Shown here: positions 46,001-52,700 of the stretch, one piece after another
How positions within the stretch are numbered: position 1 is the stretch's first letter
How the letters are laid out: every line of letters starts with the position of its first letter
Origin: CAZDVQ01 sp964508975
GTDB taxonomy: Bacteria > Bacteroidota > Bacteroidia > Chitinophagales > Saprospiraceae
Assembly: GCA_964508975.1 (NCBI GenBank)
Contig: CAZDVQ010000004.1
Coordinates: 86,064-150,063 of the forward strand
Direction of reading: 5' to 3'
DNA: 64,000 nucleotides
Notes under the pieces: model-generated
Told to the model about the DNA's origin: nothing
What the model saw: only the letters and a program-made list of their open reading frames with translations
The model's database searches: none
Program-made: the position numbers and the translations under genes

Positions 46001-46224
46001 CCCAACACGTTGCCGGCGTTGTCCAGCTCGTGGATCCAAGCGGTTTTGTTGTTGTTGCCAAATGCATTACCCACCGCTACATAACCGTTACCGGCTGAGT
46101 TCTTGGTGGTTGCCCAGGTTTGTTCGTCACGGTTAGTACCGTAATCTGTAATGAATTGTGCTTGTGCACTCCAGCCTAGCAAGAGCACCAAACAACACGT
46201 TAAAAGAAAATTAAGCTGTTTCAT
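43093..46224 (-). CDS. Large secreted PKD-domain protein with T9SS type A signal
   Basis: A 1043-residue protein. The signal peptide (MKQLNFLLTCCLVLLLGWSAQAQ) is followed by about 470 residues of beta-propeller-like repeats (GNGYVAVGNAFG, THYYITGHADAQ, GDVFVVGNYIAL, NNFVIAGAAPMRG). Five or more PKD domains then occupy about 510-930, with TYFWDFGDANTSTSANPTHTY, YVWSWGDATPNSTGVSPATHTY, RVWNFGDGTTSTATNPSKTY, HTWNYGDGSPLVTF and LLWNFGDGNTSTAPNPVHTY. The last 80 residues (KVYPNPANVSTNISFDLYE to IPNGLYIVQILGNK) are the sorting domain. Its PKD modules closely resemble those of the protease 190 bases downstream, suggesting domain exchange or duplication. It is likely a surface or extracellular protein of unknown role. 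Confidence 0.9.
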   Translation of the reverse strand: MKQLNFLLTCCLVLLLGWSAQAQFITDYGTNRDEQTWATTKNSAGNGYVAVGNAFGNNNKTAWIHELDNAGNVLGSNQISFPPAAINMEITDISSCGAGTNHYYITGHADAQSTAGIMVTKMFVARVDAMGNTIWWKERLVSPNIQDPTEGIAVVTANNGDVFVVGNYIALAGGPSRIIAARFNAAGALVWSNIYNTNDNGSYMAREADRTFAPCGNVATTPVSGEGIAITGEVRGSVQASNFGVGTTRTFVMTIGGNGTECWRNIYPAGPQTNYSNDFGTDLWFDPTTNQYQVIGVAQSGNAAGVVISQLYMLRLDLMGNLLCGNVYNAAGSATPGTINPLDEIYPRSITRSRTGNNFVIAGAAPMRGAFMAEFQSGCNTLNPVWANQYTSVSPTLITPSIAPFGHLLPLGAPEQVLPSISSNGYVLSATQVAGSYGGHDAIFIETDAAGQTPNACPATPIIFNPNPAGIRLPIQFVAQLEPNWVNAPYAPNPYPVQQVQCATVAPCSVTASFSSTASGATVTFSNSSTGSGALTYFWDFGDANTSTSANPTHTYAAGGAYNVCLYVTNVDPSGVVCTDTICQWVQVSNPCAVSVNFTVAYIGCLGVKPTATATGGTAPYTYVWSWGDATPNSTGVSPATHTYVAGTYTLCVTVTDALGCTGTHCMTVQLPRCKAAVDFCYSATNLNNTIAFTSTATGTGTVTRVWNFGDGTTSTATNPSKTYTSPGTYNVCLTVTYTNCGITCSATCCKTVVVLGNCNIGARFTYSVNGMATTFSNTSTAPTGSTHTWNYGDGSPLVTFGAGGSHTKTYTTPGTYTVCLTVSNTTAGGSCESTVCRKVSVDPPCFVVARMRAKACLSSPYNVTFTNLSTGGGTLLWNFGDGNTSTAPNPVHTYGAVGTYPVTLTITDGPCMSKVIYNMVVDTPLCNTVGVTARMAPEEEYYDLEMYEVETTEDYNDGAASIKVYPNPANVSTNISFDLYEQEEVVISIIDMKGNAVWTRKMDASYGSQVIETSLQDIPNGLYIVQILGNKTNLNTRLMVQN

Positions 46225-46512
46225 GATTAAAGTTTTTAAGTTTACCTACTCTGTTTTGGCTTTTCGGTACCGCCGTTGTTGTATTTTGACCTAGTTCTAT
46301 TGCATAGTCGAACTACAAATCGCTGGGGTAAACAAAGCCGTCAAAAAAAAATATATAATTTTTCGTTCTCCTTGTTTTACGGGTGTTCGAAGCGTTAAGT
46401 TGTAAGTTGTATGATGTGAGCGGTAAGATTTAAGCGGCGCCCTTGAATTTGGCCTTGTCCCTTGCTCATTTATTCAATTACTCCTTTATTCAATTACTCA
46501 TTTTGTCCTTTT

Positions 46513-46611
46513 GGGCGCCCCGGCTTCGCCGTCGCTACGTTTCGCGGCTCGCTGTCGCTCGGCCCGCGTTGCGGTCTGGCCCTGCGGGCCACCGCTGCAC
46601 ATCGCTGGCGC
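46513..46611 (+). repeat. GC-rich dispersed element, copy 11
   Basis: Well preserved; TTTTGGGCGCCCCGG at the left, hairpins CGGCTTCGCCG and TGGCCCTGCGGGCCA, and CATCGCTGGCGC at the right. The 32-base AT-rich tract after it matches the tract beside copy 1. Confidence 0.9.
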
Positions 46612-46756
46612 TTTATAATTATTAATTGTAAATGATTAATTATTAATAGGTTAAATGAGTGCAGCCATATCCAAAAGTCGTTAATGTTTTTTGGTGTCCG
46701 GTATTCCTGTGTGCAAAAAAATCCAGAATTCGAATACGCTAAAACAGTAAATCAAA

Positions 46757-46995
46757 TGCCGCACCGCGGCAGGATTTGTCAGCGATGGGTGCGGGAGTGC
46801 GGCGGGCACGACCAGAACCCATCGAGAGATGCGGTTCGGCATTGAGTCCTTAAAGGACGACATGATGTGTAGATGCACCGCTTGTAGATATCGCCCCTTC
46901 AGGGCTCAATTTTTTTTCGGCACTTTTCGATGGGTTCCAGTCGTGCCTGCAGCACTCCCTCACCCATCGCTGACAGCTTTTGCCGCGGTGCGGCA
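46757..46995. repeat. Long imperfect inverted repeat
   Basis: Arms 46757-46828 and 46924-46995 are about 72 bases each, with roughly 85% complementarity by eye. The outer 15 bases (TGCCGCACCGCGGCA) pair perfectly, as do TGTCAGCGATGGGTG and ACCCATCG in the middle (one mismatch nearby). The loop of 95 bases contains CGCCCCTTCAGGGCT. Confidence 0.85.
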
Positions 46996-47185
46996 CTATT
47001 TTATGGTGTACAAAACTATTCGACTTTTAGTCGTTCACAACTCTATGACACGCAACAAATATTGCGTCTCTACGACCTCACCCATTGCTAAGATATGTTG
47101 CCGTCTCGCGGCATATTTAGGTTGTGCAAAACTATCTGTCTTTGACCTGTTCACAACTCTACGACACGAAACATATTTTGCGTCT
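46958..47185. repeat. Degenerate tandem pair of about 112-base units
   Basis: Unit 1 (46958-47069) and unit 2 (47076-47185) share CTCACCCAT, GCGGCA, GCAAAACTAT/ACAAAACTAT, GTTCACAACTCTA and ATTTTGCGTCT/ATATTGCGTCT in the same order. Unit 1 also forms the right arm of the long inverted repeat. Confidence 0.75.
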
Positions 47186-47282
47186 GCTTTAGGCACGAAC
47201 CCCTATATCTTGAGCCGGGTGAACTGTATCTAATCTGAATCGGTTCATTATGAGGTATGATTAATAACCTAAATTGAATATT

Positions 47283-47657
47283 ATGCGTTTCGTTTTGTTC
47301 CTCTCGCTTGTTGCCATGGGCTTTTCCAGCTGTATTAATTTCCCTAAAGATGAGCTATTGGGCTCTTGGCAAGGCGAGTCCTTGAGCACGCCCATGGCGG
47401 CCATCCCTTTTCCCGCTGAAACTATTTTTACTTTCTACGGCGACGGCGGCTATAAAATTACCATGCCAGGGCTCGAGTTTACGGGCTCCTACTCTATATT
47501 AGGTAAAACCCTTACCCTGAACCGCGACGGCGTGGCTTGGAACATCCCCATCATCGGAATTACCAACGACGAGATATTGGAGCTGAACCTTCGTCAAACG
47601 GGCGAGGAAGCCATCTATCGTTTAAAACGTTTGAACCACGGTCCAGTACGGATGTAA
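47283..47657 (+). CDS. Small lipocalin-like lipoprotein
   Basis: A 124-residue lipoprotein. The start is set at the ATG at 47283 (MRFVLFLSLVAMGFSSC), since the longer frame uses a TTG only nine bases earlier; the lipobox ends at Cys17. The mature part (LLGSWQGESLSTPMAAIPFP, TIFTFYGDGGYKITMPGLEFTGSYSILGKTLTLNRDGV, DEILELNLRQTGEEAIYRLKRL) has the GxW start and alternating beta pattern of small lipocalin-like proteins common in Bacteroidota. Ligand and role are unknown. Confidence 0.7.
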   Translation: MRFVLFLSLVAMGFSSCINFPKDELLGSWQGESLSTPMAAIPFPAETIFTFYGDGGYKITMPGLEFTGSYSILGKTLTLNRDGVAWNIPIIGITNDEILELNLRQTGEEAIYRLKRLNHGPVRM

Positions 47658-47739
47658 GCATTTTTTGTATCTTTGCAAGGCCTGCGCTGCTAGCTTAAAA
47701 CTATTGGTATGGCTTGCCTCCAACTGTTCAGCTATCGCG

Positions 47740-47871
47740 CTAGCTGGCCGGAGGGCCGCGCCGCAGGCGCGGGTGCGCAACGCGCACGGAGCGAGCAGCG
47801 AACCCCGTAGGACAGCGGCGGCGCGACCGCCGGGGCGTATGCCATACGCCCCGAGTAGCGACGCAGCGCCC
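47740..47871 (-). repeat. GC-rich dispersed element, copy 12
   Basis: Minus orientation; hairpins GCGCCGCAGGCGC and GTGCGCAACGCGCAC plus GGGGCGTATGCCATACGCCCC near the constant end (GCGCCC at 47871). Confidence 0.85.
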
Positions 47872-47925
47872 AAAAAAGAAAAAAATGATCCTGGCGCAAA
47901 TGAGCCAATGACTTTTTCACCAAGC

Positions 47926-47933
47926 TATATTTG
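47926..47933 (+). promoter_or_regulatory. -7 box TATATTTG
   Basis: Matches TAnnTTTG and lies 32 bases before the GTG start of the permease gene. A further TATCTTTG at 47668-47675 lies before the GC-rich element. Confidence 0.5.
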
Positions 47934-47965
47934 CACAAGTACTTGACCAAATTAATTGAAGCCCC

Positions 47966-49381
47966 GTGAACCTAATTACCCTTAGCTGGAAAAACCTGAA
48001 ATCGAAGCCGCTCAACACCGCGCTGAGCCTTGTTTTGTTTGCCCTTGGCGTGGCGCTCATCTCCATGATGTTGCTCCTGTCGCGGCAGCTCAACGATAAA
48101 TTTATGCGCAATATCGACGGGATAAACATGGTGGTTGGGGCCAAGGGTAGCCCGCTACAAACCATCCTGTCGAGTGTGTACCACATTGATGTGCCAACGG
48201 GCAACATTCCTTACGACCAGGCCCTGAAACTGGCCAGCGTGCGCAATTTTGTAGAAAAAGCTATTCCTCAGGCCCTGGGCGATAACTACGAAGGCTACCA
48301 TATTGTAGGTACAAACTACGATTATACCCGCCATTACAAAGCCGAGATTGCCGAGGGAAAACTCTGGGAGAAACACATGGAAGTGACCCTGGGTGCATCG
48401 GTGGCGAGAAAAGCGAAATTGAAAATCGGCGATACCTTTAGCGGCGCTCACGGCTTGGTGAACGATGGCATGCATATCCACGATACCTATAAATACGTGG
48501 TGGTGGGCATTTTTAAACCCAACAACACGGTGGTTGACCAACTGATTTTTACCAATATCGAGAGCGTTTGGCTCATGCACGCCGAACACGACGAAGAAAA
48601 TATCGAGTTTGAAGCAGATGCCGAAACACACGAAGGCCATGATCATGCAGCGGGCGAAGAACATGACCACGAAGGCCACGACCACGAAGGCCATGACCAT
48701 GCTGAAGCAGATACTAGCGCCTCGGCAGCGCATGACCATGCCGACCACGAGGAGCACGATCATGCCGCGCACGGCCAAGCTGAAATTCCTGAATTTGTAT
48801 CACCAGAAGGCAAAGAATTGACCTCGCTGATGATTATCTATAAAAAAGATAGCACCGGGACTGTTTCTACCATGGCGGAGTTTGCCCTCACCGATTTTAT
48901 CGATAATCACCTCAAGGACTTAAGCTATGCTTTGCCCTTGCGCGAGATTAACCGCCTGATGGGCATTACCGGTATTGGTCAATCGGCCTTGAAATGGTTG
49001 GCATTTATCTATGTGCTCATCTCGGCGTTCAGTATTTTTATCACCTTGTACAGCTCGCTCAAAGCCCGCAAGTACGAATTGTCGCTGATGCGCGTCATGG
49101 GTGCTTCACGTGCTAAGTTGTTCATACTGATTGTATTAGAAGGCGTACTAATCTCTGCATTGGGTGTGCTTTTGGGTATTGCGTTAAGCCACGGCGGTAT
49201 GGGCATTTTGGCTTATTACCTAGAGGATGCTTACCAATATCCTTTCCAGGGCTTTTTCTATTTCTTGAAAGAGGAAGTATACCTCATTGTTGGTGCTTTG
49301 GTTATCGGGTTCTTGGCGGCTTTGTTGCCTGCTTGGCAAGCCTACCGCACCGATATTTCGAGGACATTGGCCGAGGCATAG
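47966..49381 (+). CDS. FtsX/MacB-like ABC transporter permease with histidine-rich insert
   Basis: A 471-residue inner-membrane permease with a GTG start. The N-terminal helix (TALSLVLFALGVALISMMLLLS) is followed by a MacB-type periplasmic domain (INMVVGAKGSPLQTILSSVYHIDVPTGNI). Residues 222-269 carry a run of HDH/HEGHDH units with 15 histidines among Asp/Glu, a probable zinc- or nickel-binding stretch. A return to the periplasmic fold leads to three C-terminal helices (LAFIYVLISAFSIFITLY, ILIVLEGVLISALGVLLGIALS, LIVGALVIGFLAALLPAW) with YELSLMRVMGASRAKLF, typical of FtsX/LolC/MacB. No ATPase gene is adjacent. His-rich linkers occur in permeases linked to zinc uptake in other bacteria; a zinc role here is inference. 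Confidence 0.88.
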   Translation: MNLITLSWKNLKSKPLNTALSLVLFALGVALISMMLLLSRQLNDKFMRNIDGINMVVGAKGSPLQTILSSVYHIDVPTGNIPYDQALKLASVRNFVEKAIPQALGDNYEGYHIVGTNYDYTRHYKAEIAEGKLWEKHMEVTLGASVARKAKLKIGDTFSGAHGLVNDGMHIHDTYKYVVVGIFKPNNTVVDQLIFTNIESVWLMHAEHDEENIEFEADAETHEGHDHAAGEEHDHEGHDHEGHDHAEADTSASAAHDHADHEEHDHAAHGQAEIPEFVSPEGKELTSLMIIYKKDSTGTVSTMAEFALTDFIDNHLKDLSYALPLREINRLMGITGIGQSALKWLAFIYVLISAFSIFITLYSSLKARKYELSLMRVMGASRAKLFILIVLEGVLISALGVLLGIALSHGGMGILAYYLEDAYQYPFQGFFYFLKEEVYLIVGALVIGFLAALLPAWQAYRTDISRTLAEA

Positions 49382-49409
49382 GCGATCAGCTATTTCATGT
49401 TTTTTATTT

Positions 49410-49534
49410 GGGCGTTGCGTCGCTACGCGCCGCCGCTGTCCTGCGGGCTCACTGGACGTTCGGTGCTGCGCACCAGCCGCGTTGCGGCTGCCCTCCGGCC
49501 AGCTAACGCTGCCTAGGTCGCTGAGCGACCTAGG
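49410..49534 (+). repeat. GC-rich dispersed element, copy 13, with terminal palindrome
   Basis: Plus orientation; TTTGGGCG at the left, hairpins GGTGCTGCGCACC and AGCCGCGTTGCGGCT. At 49512-49534 lies an 11-bp-arm palindrome CCTAGGTCGCT-G-AGCGACCTAGG, followed by GATGTGCTAAT units. The gap 49382-49743 is otherwise AT-rich. Confidence 0.83.
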
Positions 49535-49700
49535 AGATGTGCTAATTGTTGATGTGCTAATGTGATGATTAATATACGTTTAAATTATGCTATTATTTGT
49601 TACATGTATATTATTATACTTGCATTTCAACTCGTAATATAAATCTTGCTGATACTTGTTTTCCGAAACCAATGTCATAGGTTAACTCCTTAAAATTGGT

Positions 49701-49708
49701 TAATTTTG
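49701..49708 (+). promoter_or_regulatory. -7 box TAATTTTG before the TamB-like gene
   Basis: Matches TAnnTTTG. Transcription would begin near 49715, so translation is expected to start well before the TTG at 49855. Confidence 0.5.
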
Positions 49709-49743
49709 CGCGTTGGCAAAGTTATTGCCGATACGGATAAGTT

Positions 49744-52700
49744 ATTCGACGAAACATAGCAACAGCGCCCGAAAATATCAACAAAAAAAAGAAAGCCCTT
49801 TGGTATCGCATTACCACTGGGTTCTTTCGTTTTTTATTAAAGTTTACAGGCTGGTTGATCGTTTTGCTTTTGGCTTTGATTGTAGCGCTATGGTTTTTAC
49901 TGCAAACATCTAGTGTACAAAATTACCTGGCTGATAGGGCGGCCCAATACATTTCAAAAGAGCTTGACACCAAAGTTACCGTAGGTAAGCTCAAGGTTGA
50001 TTTTTTTAACCATGTGCTCTTGGATGATTTATACGTAGAAGATCAAAATGGAGATTCACTTATTTATGCCAAACGCTTGGATGTGAGTATCAAGTTATTC
50101 TCCGTTTTAGGTAAAGAGCTGATTATTAATACTATAAATTTAGAGTCGCCCACGTTTAACCTGCACAAAAACGTAGATGGCCAGATGAACCTGGCATTTG
50201 TGCTAGCCTATTTTAGCAAGAAACCAGATAAGAAGGTAACTCCATCCAAGACAGATACTAAGCCATTTGTGCTCAGGGCCGATGTGGTTAACCTGAATCA
50301 CCCATATTTTCATTTTAAGGATGCCCGAGCAGGTATGGAGCTTTGGGTCAAGTTGGAACAAGCTTATTTCCAAGTAAAAAACATGGATTTAGCCAAAACC
50401 ACCATAGACCTCAAAAAGGTTAAACTGATCAAGCCTGAAGTACGGATTGAACAAAGGGGCTGGCAAGGCCCTCCCGGCGACCCCAACTATGTACCGCCTT
50501 ACTTACTGCCCGAAATACCTTGGAAGCTGAGCATGGAGCAGGGCACCCTGGTAGATGGTAGCTTCAAGATGGACGATTTGCGCAGTGTCAAGGACCCCAA
50601 TAAAGACTTGGATTTCAAACACTTAAATGTTTCTGGTATACATTTTAACTTGAGCGATTTTGTGATGAATGGTCTTTCTTGGAAAGGCTTTTTCAGCGAC
50701 TTAAAGGCCCAGGAAAAGGGTGGTTTTGTACTCGAGGAACTTCAAGGGGATGTGGTGCTAAACCAGCAACAACTTTCTATTGGCCAATTGTACGCCCGTA
50801 CAGCTAATTCTGAAATTCGGGATTCCTTCGCGTTATCTTTTGGATCCTTTCGAGACTTTAAGAAGTTCAACGAATTGGTTTTCATCACGGCAAACTTAGA
50901 TGAATCGTCCATCAACCTGAAGGACATTATGACCATTGCTCCAGGATTGAAAAATAACGCATTCTTCAAGCAGTACAAAGATAAATCGCTATCAGTAAGT
51001 GGTAAAGTCAAAGGTTATATCAATGCCTTGAAAGGTACTGAACTCGACTTGGGTATTGGTGACGACTTTGTATTAAAAGGCTCCTTTAGTTTGAAAGAAA
51101 TTACCAAAAAGGGTAACGAATTCATGATTTTGGAGTGTAACCAACTTAGAACCAATGCATTGGCGCTTCGTGCCTTGTTGCCTACCATCAATTTCCCGAA
51201 GAGTTTCGACCGTTTAGGCCGTATCCAGTTTAATGGGCAGTTTGCCGGCTATCTCCGGGGAGCCTTTACCGCTACCGGTAAAATGCAAAGTAGTCTCGGC
51301 AACGTGGCTAGTAGCGTGACCATGAATTTGAAAGGAGGCCCAGAGAAAACCAGTTATGACGGGGAGATGTCGATCGAAAACTTCGACTTGGGCAAATATC
51401 TACAAGATAATCGTTTTGGCTTAACGAGTATGACCGCAAAGGTCAACGGGGTAGGTTTAACTGCCCAAAAACTGAATGCTCAACTCGATGCGACGATACA
51501 ATCGTTTACTTTTAAGGATTATGCTTACCAAAACGCCGTAATCCAAGGTAAATTTATACAGAAAAGTTTTGAAGGGGTTGCTTCCTTCAAAGATGCGAAC
51601 GCTGATCTTTTATTCCAGGGATTGGTAGACTTTAACGCCAAAATACCTGAGTTTAACTTTACAGCTGATATTAACCGGCTAGATTTCCGAGCCATCAACT
51701 TGGTAGATATTAACTATGGTTTTATTGGTAAAATCAAGACCAACTTCAAGGGGAATAAACTCGATAATATTTTTGGTACAGCCTCAGTTAAGGACTTCTT
51801 CGTGATTAAAAACAAAGACGCTTACTTCCTCGACTCGTTGAGCGTGGCCTCTACCTTTGACTCTACTAAAATATTCGCTCGGTCTTTGTCCTTGAAGTCC
51901 AGTATCTTGCAAGCCTCCATTATTGGGAACTACGAACCATCTGAATTCGTGGAAGTACTTATTCAGTTTGCTGAACGCAACTATGCATCCTTCGCTGATA
52001 AGTTGGGTATTGAAAGTAAAAAAGTAGGACTTGACACGGTAACTGCTGGCGGTTTAGCCATGCTTGTACCTATCCCACGGGCAGTACGTGACCAAGAAAT
52101 CAAGCTTTCCCTGAGTATATTGAATCCGGGTACCTTGACGGAATTGCTTGACCCTAAGTTTAAAACCATCAACTCTACTACCGTAGATGCATACTTCAAT
52201 AGTGCTACAAGTCAATTTGACTTGGATGGTCAAGTGGGTTATTTTGAATACGGTAACTTCAAGTTGAACAACTTTGTGTTTGATGGTTTGATTGAAGGTA
52301 AAACCTTGAATATCAATACAACCTGCTCGCAGGTTAACATTGGGAACACCCAGTTCCCGATAAACCTAGTTTCGACCAAAATCGCTAGGGATACCTTGAC
52401 CGTAGATGTAAATGTAGGTGCTCCTGCAAAACAGGTTTCCGATTTGATGTTCGGCGCTAGGCTCTTCTTTGAAGAGGATGGCTTTACACAATTCCAGCTT
52501 TACCCTAAAGGAACTTCCAAAAGTTTCTCTATCTATGGCCTTGATTGGACGGTGTCTGATGATAACCGCATCCGTTTCAAGAAGGATAAACTCATCGTGG
52601 AAAACTTACGCTTAAACGCCGATGGACAGTTTATCGAAATTCAATCCATTGGCGACAAAGGCGTTTCATTGCACTTGAGTAAGCTTGATATTCCTTGGCT

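Larger units (their letters stand above)
46225..47282. other. Long gap filled with repeats
   Basis: No gene is supported over about 1 kb. It contains GC-rich element copy 11, an AT-rich tract like that at 1481-1515 (46614-46648), a long inverted repeat (46757-46995) and two degenerate direct repeats (46958-47185). The 134-codon frame at 46829-47233 reads through these. Confidence 0.75.

Noticed and set aside
46829..47233. 134-codon frame
   Set aside because: It reads through the long inverted repeat and the tandem repeats; the peptide repeats itself and has no protein-like pattern.
49713..49913. 66-codon frame starting with TTG upstream of the TamB-like gene
   Set aside because: It is out of frame with the TamB-like protein and ends inside it; the family-like N-terminus is encoded in the other frame.
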